This document shows, piece by piece, positions 37,501 to 44,039 of a stretch of 64,000 nt of DNA. Source of the DNA: Microscilla marina ATCC 23134 (GTDB taxonomy: Bacteria > Bacteroidota > Bacteroidia > Cytophagales > Microscillaceae); NCBI RefSeq assembly GCF_000169175.1, contig NZ_AAWS01000020.1, positions 83,106 through 147,105 of the forward strand, read 5' to 3'. How positions within the stretch are numbered: position 1 is the stretch's first letter; each line of letters starts with the position of its first letter. The position numbers and the translations under genes were made by a program. The notes beneath the pieces were generated by a model. The model made no database searches, was not told the DNA's origin, and saw only the letters and a program-made list of their open reading frames with translations.

Positions 37501-37698
37501 AAAAACATTATGGTGTCTCTTTGGAAAGTGGCTGATCATTCAACTTCCTTATTGATGATGGATTTTTATGAAGAGTTGCTGAAGCACCCGAAGGAGAGCC
37601 AAATAGAAGCTTTACATAAATCTAAGCAAGATATGATTGCTAGTAGCAACTATGCTGCACCTTACTACTGGTCGCCTTTTATTCTGATTGGTAAGTAG
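34537..37698 (+). CDS. Secreted TPR-CHAT caspase-like protein
   Basis: A 1053-residue protein with a signal peptide (LFVSILCIMVQAMTVAQ). About 9-10 tetratricopeptide repeats span roughly residues 70-440, a coiled helical middle follows, and the CHAT peptidase domain begins near residue 670. The catalytic pair is intact: His916 in IATHGF and Cys963 in SACETG, followed by VIGLSRALLYAGTKNIMVSLW and the C-terminal PYYWSPFILIG. CHAT domains are caspase-like proteases (known from separase relatives and TPR-CHAT/Craspase). A signal peptide means this one acts in the envelope. It lies just after the kinase/WG locus and may be its effector, which is inference. Confidence 0.9.
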   Translation: MKFLKPLLFVSILCIMVQAMTVAQSSRNLSDTTAANKLLATGQKLLFMGKPDSAALYLEKSSFNFRRANQLKRALQVQTKLVESLWRSYQLSRALKLGKKLLKDAEKYKYPEVTLEALLNLGYIRTENGDYDLAIDRFKQALTKNLARANRLATLANLGLGRVHFLKDQYKLALENFKKGLKLSKTVFGERHSVVAQALLNLGIFYTNQGSYSLAQKNCDLALGIAKATFGEESILVADIYVSIANIYRDKRSLEKSLEYYSQSLIIYQKITEKNNPKPAYCYLGMGDVYKQQDEFDKSREYYNKALTIFQYSIGDYHPVVVECYLGLANLAFLRNDYGLALDYYNKVLDINYDLRGEYNKSSSNAYNNIAAIYYYGKTEYVTARSNFQKSLDSDRILYGNKHPNVANAFYNISQTYNEQGRRETALEYLQRALTASITDFNDENIYVNPPLRNYYVENDLFHFLKLKAKILQAGFEKDGNADLKGLKIALDTYYLCDTLVEKIRQTHTSEKDKIALGKDAAKLYKAAVSASYNLYKFTDKYNIDQLGKGLDITKTKKSFLKDMFYFSEKNKGAVLSQSLVHSKAKAFGGIPDSLLAIEDSLSKKIAELKLEIAAKPDSVTELMYRQKLFNAHREYDDIIKYFETHFPKYYELKHNLGVAPIDSIRQLLDDSTAIVSYFTTPEKIFMVVVTKNDLLVNSANKEYRFDKYVIGVRKGILYRRKNFYAKYAYKLYKQLFPGKLPTYLKHLIIIPDGELSTIPFEALITDKNYAGKSFQELPYLIKKYQVSYAFSANLLYQTFLQHKNDQKKNKPKREYVALAPVFDDKKVAGMSIKTKATLKLMDSAVSDTSSVTRGVLLSGEYVSPLKATEEEVKDILKEFDKYNKAGEVHTHLKANEAFVKNGGLSNTRYIHIATHGFVNEETPELSGLLLAQDSTINEDGILYSGEIYNLKLSSDLVTLSACETGLGKISKGEGVIGLSRALLYAGTKNIMVSLWKVADHSTSLLMMDFYEELLKHPKESQIEALHKSKQDMIASSNYAAPYYWSPFILIGK

Positions 37699-37952
37699 TC
37701 TGGCAAGTAAAATAATGTGAAAAACAGCCTGGCTTTCGCCTAAAGATAAATTTAAAGTAGGTGTTTGGAATTAAAAATTACTTTTTTAGTTCTGAACATG
37801 AGTTTTAAATAACCTCTTAGGTGAATTGGCTAGGCTGTTTTATTTTGTAGAGATCTTTTGTAGATTTAAAGAAAACAATGAAATAGTCTTGAGCTTTTGT
37901 GAATAATGATAAAAGCCAGGCGGAGTTCAATCATCAAAATCTTTGAAGAGCA

Positions 37953-38624
37953 ATGGAACTGGATCAGGAAGAGCCTTGGAAATACATGGAGATAGAAAGA
38001 CTGACCCCCGGACAATTGGAGGTGTTGTTGGCCGACGGATGGAGACACTTTGGTACTTTTTTCTTTCGCGATAGGATAAGCTGGAATAATGGCAGGCTTA
38101 CTCCAGTCATTCCATTGAGAATAGATGTCAACAGATTTAAACCAAGCAAAAGCCAGCGCAAAGCATTGCGTAAAAATAACGATACCCAGGTAGTGTTTAA
38201 CCCTGCATCTATCAATTCAGAGAAAGAAGCTATATTTCATGCGCATTGTCAGCGGTTCAAAGACAATGTACCCTCTTCTATTTATGATTTTGTAGACCGT
38301 AACCCCTCAGTAGTGCCTTGTGGCTGTACTCAAGAATGTTGCCTTTACCTCAATGACCGCTTATTTGGGATTAGTTTTATTGATGTAACTCCTGGAGCGG
38401 TCTCTAGTATTTATGCCATGTTTTTGCCTGAGTTTTCGGCGTATAGCCCCGGCTTGTACACCTTGTTAATGGAAATAGAGTTTGCCAAGACTCAAGGCAA
38501 AAAATATGTGTATACTGGCTATTCTTTTGCCGAAAACTCGCATTATGATTATAAGAAAAAGTTTACTGGAACGGAATTTTACAATTGGCAAGGCGTTTGG
38601 CAACCTTTAGAAAATCTTCATTAA
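37953..38624 (+). CDS. Arginyltransferase (Ate/Bpt)-like protein
   Basis: The 223-residue protein matches the C-terminal GNAT-like half of aminoacyl-tRNA-protein transferases: FKPSKSQRKALRKNND is the SxSQRR-type motif, and later come YSPGLYTLLMEIEFAKTQGK and YVYTGYSFAENSHYDYKKKF. The family moves Arg or Leu from tRNA to N-termini of proteins to mark them for degradation. The Cys-containing N-terminal domain of true Ate1/Bpt is reduced, but a CGCTQECC cluster sits at about 128-135. The substrate is therefore uncertain. It is followed 11 bp later by a small secreted protein gene. Confidence 0.75.
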   Translation: MELDQEEPWKYMEIERLTPGQLEVLLADGWRHFGTFFFRDRISWNNGRLTPVIPLRIDVNRFKPSKSQRKALRKNNDTQVVFNPASINSEKEAIFHAHCQRFKDNVPSSIYDFVDRNPSVVPCGCTQECCLYLNDRLFGISFIDVTPGAVSSIYAMFLPEFSAYSPGLYTLLMEIEFAKTQGKKYVYTGYSFAENSHYDYKKKFTGTEFYNWQGVWQPLENLH

Positions 38625-38635
38625 TTACCTGATAT

Positions 38636-39082
38636 ATGAAAACTTATAGCATTACATTGATATTAACCTTGTTAGTGTGGGGAGTTTACGCCCAAACCGA
38701 TACAGATAAAGGTTGGATAGCATACAAAAAAGCCAAATTGATAGAGGCAAAGTCTGCCCGTAAGGTTCGAAGGTTTAAAAATAAACCTGGGTCTTTGGTG
38801 ACTTACTTTTATGCTTCGAAAATAAGGCAAGACCAAAAGTGGAAAAAAGTATTACCCAAAAAAACACCTTGGTCACGTCGTTTGACCTATGCCTTGAACA
38901 AATACAAAGACTGGACTTTTACTAAGTTTCGCTTGGTGAGTAAAAAAGAACATAAGCCAAGTAAATTGTGGGTAAAAATATGGGTAGAGATAGAATATAA
39001 AGGACGTAAAGACAGTGGTACCGACGAAGTAAGCCTGGAGCTTATTGATGGCAAGTGGGTAATTGTAAGCCTACCTACCTAA
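38636..39082 (+). CDS. Secreted hypothetical protein
   Basis: A 148-residue protein with a signal peptide (ITLILTLLVWGVYAQ). The mature part is very basic (many Lys, Arg, Trp) and probably beta-rich, ending in a DEVSLELIDGKWVIVSLPT strand pair like many small lumazine- or NTF2-like periplasmic proteins. I do not recognise it with confidence. It lies 11 bp after the arginyltransferase-like gene, so the pair may be co-transcribed. Confidence 0.7.
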   Translation: MKTYSITLILTLLVWGVYAQTDTDKGWIAYKKAKLIEAKSARKVRRFKNKPGSLVTYFYASKIRQDQKWKKVLPKKTPWSRRLTYALNKYKDWTFTKFRLVSKKEHKPSKLWVKIWVEIEYKGRKDSGTDEVSLELIDGKWVIVSLPT

Positions 39083-39134
39083 TAAATATGACCAAGGAAA
39101 GTTACCCTGACAGATAAATTGTTTGACAGTACAT

Positions 39135-39560
39135 CTACTTCGCTTGAATCTTTTGGTTGAGTAGTGCAATGGCTTTTACTTTAAGTTGTTGCACTTCTTC
39201 TGTGTTGACTTTGCTGGCTACCATTTGTACAAAGTAAATCAAGCCTACCTCATAGCCATCTGGCGAAGGGTGACTCTTGCAATAATCTATGATATACTCA
39301 ATTGTAGCTTTGGGGTCTAAAGAGTCTACATACTCGTCTCTTATAGGACTGCTGTCGCGTGCTTCACGATAACTTTTTGATTGATTTGTGTCATTCTTAT
39401 CCGAACGATAAGCAAACAAAGGTGCTGGGTACCAGCGAGCCATTGGTGGGTAAGCAGGAAGGGCTAACTTATGTGTAGGGTAGGTTGCTTCTGCAAATAA
39501 GCTTGAACCAAACAGCAAACAAATGAATATAATAAATAGCAACGAAATATAGGATACCAT
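39135..39560 (-). CDS. Secreted hypothetical protein
   Basis: A 141-residue protein with a hydrophobic signal (ISLLFIIFICLLFGSSLFA). The mature part has a Pro-rich beginning (HKLALPAYPPMARW) and a helical end with EYIIDYCKSHPSPDG. No family recognised. It is convergent with the preceding gene, with a gap of about 50 bp and no clear terminator. A family 2 MITE is inserted 35 bp upstream of its start, so its expression may be affected. Confidence 0.65.
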   Translation of the reverse strand: MVSYISLLFIIFICLLFGSSLFAEATYPTHKLALPAYPPMARWYPAPLFAYRSDKNDTNQSKSYREARDSSPIRDEYVDSLDPKATIEYIIDYCKSHPSPDGYEVGLIYFVQMVASKVNTEEVQQLKVKAIALLNQKIQAK

Positions 39561-39594
39561 AATAGTAGATATTTAATAAACTGAAAAAGCGTAA

Positions 39595-39752
39595 GTAAAA
39601 CGGAAAAAATAAAGTATTCCAAGAGAAGACAATATCAGGATGTTAGACGATGAAAAAAATCTTTGCGTAGCCAAAGCTACGGAACTATTTTTTGAAGAAG
39701 TATAACATTCAGAGATACGGTTCTATGGATTAGGTTATTTTTGTAGTTTTAC
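39595..39752. mobile_element. MITE family 2, copy 2 (158 bp, TAA duplication)
   Basis: Exactly the length of copy 1, with ends GTAAAACGGAAAAAATAA and TTATTTTTGTAGTTTTAC and flanking TAA on both sides (39592-39594, 39753-39755). The central CTTTGCGTAGCCAAAGCTAC hairpin is identical to copy 1, while the flanking interior has drifted. Confidence 0.85.
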
Positions 39753-40170
39753 TAAGACTAATGCCTGCCTGATGTTAATAATGAGTAAAATACATGCTGG
39801 TTGAAAAATAGTAGTTTAAGAACATAGCAATTGTTTTCAAAAATAAGCGTATACTGGATGTTTCACCGTAAACGACGAGCGTATACCAGTAAGCAGTTTT
39901 TTAATATGTTAGTAGGAAAAAGCTTAAAAAGGGAGTAGACTTGGGGGCTGCATAACCATTCCAGATATCATACTCTTATCTGCATATCTTCCTGATAATC
40001 GGATAGTACTCTATACGAGTCAATGTCTAAAAAGTTGGGGTGCTGGATTGTACTATATTGTTTTTTGAGTAGTGCTTTGTGATATTCGTAATTATTCAAC
40101 TTGTTGATTTATAGTAGGTTATTTATGTCTGCTGTTTTGGTGAAAAAAAACAGGGTTGTATTATACAAGT
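39753..40170. other. Non-coding stretch
   Basis: No credible gene. A TTGAAAAATAGTAG fragment near 39803 resembles the right end of family 1 elements. It lies between a leftward start and a leftward stop and may hold a terminator for the dioxygenase gene, which I could not define. Confidence 0.35.
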
Positions 40171-40893
40171 TTATGCCTGCCCCTCAAACCATTCTAAATG
40201 CTCAGGCAACTTCAGGTTACTAAATTCCAGGTGTATTACTCTACGGTGGCGCATACTCTTATTTTTTGACGATGCATGCCAGAGTAAAGGCGACATGACA
40301 AATATGCCTCCTTTTGGCACTTCACAAGTAATTTCATTATACGTTTTTTTGAGATCAGTAAGGTTTTGAGAAGGCTTGATGCCCGGTATGTGAGATGCTT
40401 CTAATACCTTTAAAGCGCCATTATTTACAGTACACTCATCTAAATGAATGCGCAGTGTTACAATGTTTTCTAAATAGTTTACAGGAGGCTGTACAGACCA
40501 AAACCCGGCTTTTTTTATCCATTTTTTGAATCCCTTGGGTACATCATTGGGTTTTTGTTTTACATTAATAGTTAAATCCTGATGCCAGTTTACAACCCAA
40601 TTAGACTGGGGTGGTTTGTCGAAATAAATGGCTTTGATACAACGAACAGGTAAGGTCAAAAACTGTTGTTGAAGGATTTGTTGTACCTGATTATTTTTTA
40701 GTATTGTCTTAAGTGAGGGTATTTCGCCTAATAAATTACGAATAGCAAACAAATCTTGGTGGGCTCTAAAGTAACTGTTGTCTTGTGGCAGTGGTGTATG
40801 GATGATTTGATTAAGGAGCTCTTGAGTCACTTGTGCAGGCAGGGCATTTGGATAAATAACGTACCCTTTTTCTAAAATTTGTGTTTTGATCAT
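40171..40893 (-). CDS. Phytanoyl-CoA dioxygenase (PhyH)-family protein
   Basis: A 240-residue Fe(II)/2-oxoglutarate dioxygenase-fold protein. The metal motif HxD is in VNWHQDLTINV (about residue 124), the distal His in PLLWHASSKN (about 206), and the 2-oxoglutarate Arg in RHRRVIHLEF. PhyH proteins hydroxylate lipids or small molecules; the substrate here is unknown. It ends the pair started by the SanA-like gene 32 bp upstream, so they may be one operon. Confidence 0.8.
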   Translation of the reverse strand: MIKTQILEKGYVIYPNALPAQVTQELLNQIIHTPLPQDNSYFRAHQDLFAIRNLLGEIPSLKTILKNNQVQQILQQQFLTLPVRCIKAIYFDKPPQSNWVVNWHQDLTINVKQKPNDVPKGFKKWIKKAGFWSVQPPVNYLENIVTLRIHLDECTVNNGALKVLEASHIPGIKPSQNLTDLKKTYNEITCEVPKGGIFVMSPLLWHASSKNKSMRHRRVIHLEFSNLKLPEHLEWFEGQA

Positions 40894-40925
40894 TGACTGA
40901 AAAATGGAAAAAAATTAAACAGGTA

Positions 40926-41582
40926 CTAAGCCCCAATTTCTATCTTTTCACCTAAAAACCTAGGTTGTTTGTTGGTCACATACAAATCAAGAAACACCTT
41001 TACCCTGGCGAGTTTTTCACGCAATTGGGTCTTAAACCCCATATAAAGGTTAACATCTTTTGCATTGAAAGCCACCGCTTTCATTCCATAATTAGAGGCT
41101 ATAAACAAGGCTCTTTTGTTATGAAAAGGTTGAGAAATAATGGTAATGGCTTGTTGTCCAAATACCTTTTTGCTGCGAACTACTGAGTCTAAAGTTCTGA
41201 ACCCAGCATAATCAAGTACAATGACTTCGGAAGGAACACCACTGGCAACCAATGCGTTATGCATTTCGCGGGGTTCATTGTAGTAATCAAAACGATTGTC
41301 GCCACTTACCAATATATATTTTATTTTTTTAGCTTTATAAAGTGCTACTGCAGCTTCTATTCTGTATTTGAAGTAAAGGTTAACCCTGCCGTCGCTGAGC
41401 CATTTGCTCGTACCCAACACCAAGCCTACTTTGTTGGCAGGAATCTGGCCTACTTTGCTGAACAAGTCTGGGCTGCTCTTTTGTTCAATGCGCCAGTTAC
41501 AAAATACAATCAGTATTATATTTATAACAATGATTCCAAGAAATATTAGTCCCAATTTTTTTAGTTTTTTCTTCATGGTCAT
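40926..41582 (-). CDS. SanA/YdcF-like (DUF218) membrane protein
   Basis: A 218-residue protein with an N-terminal membrane anchor (LGLIFLGIIVINIILIVFC). The DUF218 domain follows: GLVLGTSKWLSDGRVN, YKYRIEAA-type helix, ILVSGDNRFDYYNEPREM, and later ITIISQPFHNKRALFIASNYG. SanA of enteric bacteria affects envelope permeability (vancomycin exclusion at high temperature). An ATG two codons in (41576) is an equally good start. It is upstream of the PhyH gene. Confidence 0.85.
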   Translation of the reverse strand: MTMKKKLKKLGLIFLGIIVINIILIVFCNWRIEQKSSPDLFSKVGQIPANKVGLVLGTSKWLSDGRVNLYFKYRIEAAVALYKAKKIKYILVSGDNRFDYYNEPREMHNALVASGVPSEVIVLDYAGFRTLDSVVRSKKVFGQQAITIISQPFHNKRALFIASNYGMKAVAFNAKDVNLYMGFKTQLREKLARVKVFLDLYVTNKQPRFLGEKIEIGA

Positions 41583-41740
41583 AGTGTTGTTAGGCTATTT
41601 TGGTGGGTAAAAGTACAAAAACCTGATTGTTTTTCCATACATTTGTCAAGTGCTTCATACCTTGTTGATTGTTTTACTATAATTTAATCTAGGTATTACT
41701 ACTATTTTTGATTGTTAACCTTGCAAAACCGCCCTATTGT

Positions 41741-41772
41741 TTTGTGAGTGATGTGATTATTTGGTATTTTAG
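41741..41772 (+). promoter_or_regulatory. Bacteroidota-type promoter
   Basis: TTTG (41741-41744), a 20-base spacer, then TATTTTAG (41765-41772), one mismatch from TAnnTTTG. It lies 47 bases before the start at 41820. Confidence 0.4.
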
Positions 41773-41819
41773 CTATATAGCAAGTGTAAAGTTGCTTAAA
41801 AACAAAAAACACCAAAATT

Positions 41820-42287
41820 ATGATCACATTCTATAATAGCCGATTTGTGAAATTTCAATACTACGAAAGTGAAGAAATTTTGCAACAAACCTGGAATTAC
41901 ACCCATCATCGCAATCATTTACATTTTTATCAAAGCATTCATCAGTTTTTATACATTATTGATGAGTATAAAACCAAAAAAGCCTTGATTGATTTTTCTA
42001 ACTTTACCTTTTGCCTTGACGCTCAGTCACAAAAATGGATAGAGAAAAATTTATTTGTTAAACTGGCAAAAAAAAATGTATCAAAGGTAGCTTTGGTTAA
42101 AAGTAAAGACCATAATACACAAGATTCATTACAGACACTTTTTAGTGTAGGTATGGAGCAACAGCCTATAATAGCTCTATTTTTTGACACCCTCTGTGAG
42201 GCAAAACAATGGCTCACCGCAAAACCTGTCCAAGGTACTAGTGCTCGTAGGCAAAAATTAGCCAAAAAAGTTTCGCCTGGCGTTTAA
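41820..42287 (+). CDS. Hypothetical protein, STAS/SpoIIAA-like
   Basis: A 155-residue protein without a signal peptide. The alternation of strands and helices (KKALIDFSNFTFCLD, then SKVALVKSKDH, then a late helix CEAKQWLTAK) resembles the small STAS-like regulatory proteins common in Bacteroidota, but no diagnostic motif is seen. It carries a basic C-terminal tail. A single gene with its own probable promoter. Confidence 0.65.
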   Translation: MITFYNSRFVKFQYYESEEILQQTWNYTHHRNHLHFYQSIHQFLYIIDEYKTKKALIDFSNFTFCLDAQSQKWIEKNLFVKLAKKNVSKVALVKSKDHNTQDSLQTLFSVGMEQQPIIALFFDTLCEAKQWLTAKPVQGTSARRQKLAKKVSPGV

Positions 42288-42533
42288 GCCAATTTATTCT
42301 TAAATATTTTTTGACCATAAAGCTATACTCAATATCTGTTTTGATTTGTCTGTTATTTTTTTAATAAAAATACTTTGTTGTCTGTTTTATTTATAGCCCA
42401 ACTCGTTGTGTGTTATTAGTTGGTCTTACCTCCTGTTTACCTGCTATTTTTATTCCTATCAAATTGTCCAACCTTAGGCAATTAATTCTGTTTCTTTGTA
42501 CTTTCCTTCAAAATTTATGGATAATCAAATACA

Positions 42534-43580
42534 ATGATGCGATTTTTTTCCCGAAGAAAATTCCTTGTTAAAGGTGCTGTGGTAGCCGCCGCTGCCAGTA
42601 TAGGCTTAGGACATACCAGTTGCCAATTGTCTGAAAAAGTAAAAGATGAGACAACCGATGCTGATGTAAAAAAAGGTACATTAAAACAAAATCCACGTTC
42701 AAAACCAATACTACCAGTAGTAATAGCTACCTGGAACCACGGCATAGCTGCCAACGAAGCCGCCATGAGAATAATAGCTCAAGGTAGCAAAGCCATAGAT
42801 GCGGTGGAAGCAGGAGTGAAAGTGACTGAAGCCGACCCCGATAACTTAAGCGTAGGGTATGGAGGATTGCCCGATCGGGATGGAAACGTAACCTTAGACG
42901 CTTGCATTATGGACGAAAAAGGCAATGCAGGCTCAGTGTCTTTTTTACAGCACATCAAACATCCCATATCGGTAGCACGCAAGGTAATGGATGAAACCCC
43001 CCATGTAATGTTAAGCGGAGCAGGCGCCTTACAGTTTGCCTTACAACAAGGCTTTAAAAAAGAGAATTTATTGACTGACAAGGCAAAAAAACAATGGGAA
43101 GAGTGGAAAGAGAAGGCTGAGTATAAACCCATTGTAAACATTGAGAACCATGATACCATCGGTTTATTGGCTATAGACAAACACGGTGATATTTCGGGGG
43201 CTTGTACTACTAGTGGGCTGGCCTATAAAATGCACGGCAGGGTGGGAGACTCTCCGGTAATAGGTGCGGGCATGTTTGTAGACAACGAGGTAGGGGGCGC
43301 TTGTGCTACAGGATTGGGCGAAGCAGTTCTAAAGACATTGGGAGCTTTTCTTATTGTAGAACTTATGCGACAGGGGCTTAGCCCACAAGAGGCTTGCGAA
43401 GAGGGGGTGAGAAGAATTACGAAAAAACAAGGCTATCAAAACTTTCAGATAGGTTACCTTGCCCTAAACAAGAAGGGTGAGCATGGGGCGTATAGTATTC
43501 AGCCAGGATTTAATTATGCTTTGCATCAGGCAGATACCAATGAATTGATTGATGCACCAAGTTTTATGAAGAAAAAGTAA
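42534..43580 (+). CDS. N4-(beta-N-acetylglucosaminyl)-L-asparaginase family hydrolase
   Basis: A 348-residue Ntn hydrolase. The twin-arginine start (RRKFLVKGAVVAAAASIG) then HTSCQ suggests Tat export, possibly with a lipidated Cys. The family signatures are IATWNHGIAANEAAM, GYGGLPDRDGNVTLDACIMD, the autocleavage site NHDTIGLLAID (catalytic Thr), and GACTTSGLAYKMHGRVGDS. It would cleave the GlcNAc-Asn bond of glycopeptides or act as an isoaspartyl peptidase. The pattern fits bacterial glycosylasparaginases. A terminator follows. Confidence 0.9.
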   Translation: MMRFFSRRKFLVKGAVVAAAASIGLGHTSCQLSEKVKDETTDADVKKGTLKQNPRSKPILPVVIATWNHGIAANEAAMRIIAQGSKAIDAVEAGVKVTEADPDNLSVGYGGLPDRDGNVTLDACIMDEKGNAGSVSFLQHIKHPISVARKVMDETPHVMLSGAGALQFALQQGFKKENLLTDKAKKQWEEWKEKAEYKPIVNIENHDTIGLLAIDKHGDISGACTTSGLAYKMHGRVGDSPVIGAGMFVDNEVGGACATGLGEAVLKTLGAFLIVELMRQGLSPQEACEEGVRRITKKQGYQNFQIGYLALNKKGEHGAYSIQPGFNYALHQADTNELIDAPSFMKKK

Positions 43581-43584
43581 GCAA

Positions 43585-43614
43585 AAAAGCCATAGTCTTT
43601 AAAAACTATGGCTT
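43585..43614 (+). terminator. Terminator after the asparaginase gene
   Basis: AAGCCATAGT pairs with ACTATGGCTT. T-rich DNA follows, and A-rich DNA precedes it, so it may also serve the convergent small gene. Confidence 0.7.
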
Positions 43615-43636
43615 GAATAATTTTTTGGTAATTATA

Positions 43637-43801
43637 TTAAGAGTTAACCTGGCGGTTGAGTTCTTCCTCCAGAAAATCATCGCCCAAAACTTTTTTCAAA
43701 TCATCATCTGACAATATGTTTCTCCCTTGAATTCCCATTGCTATACGTACCCTATTATTGGGGTTTTTTACTGTGTTAGCAGACCTATCTGTCTTTGACA
43801 T
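43637..43801 (-). CDS. Small hypothetical protein
   Basis: From the ATG at 43801 this is a 54-residue soluble peptide (MSKTDRSANTV start, KKVLGDDFLEEELNRQVNS end). An ATG at 43846 would add 15 residues of poor quality. It has a basic N-half and an acidic C-terminal helix, no signal and no GG motif. No function known. Confidence 0.5.
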   Translation of the reverse strand: MSKTDRSANTVKNPNNRVRIAMGIQGRNILSDDDLKKVLGDDFLEEELNRQVNS

Positions 43802-44039
43802 ATCTTTTGTTTTAAATAATATGGAACTGTACCCTGATAAGTACAATCATCCTGTAAATAAAGTGTAATCAAGTATAATATAGATCAATATCTATTGAGT
43901 ACAAAGGTAGGAGTTTGTAAGGGGATAGTAAAAAAAGCATCGTAGACAAAGTGTAGACAGGTACCTGGTTTGTGGCATTATTTCATCGTTTTGTTGTTGG
44001 GTTCAATTGCTAAAAGAAACAAAGTAGTGTTTTACGTAC

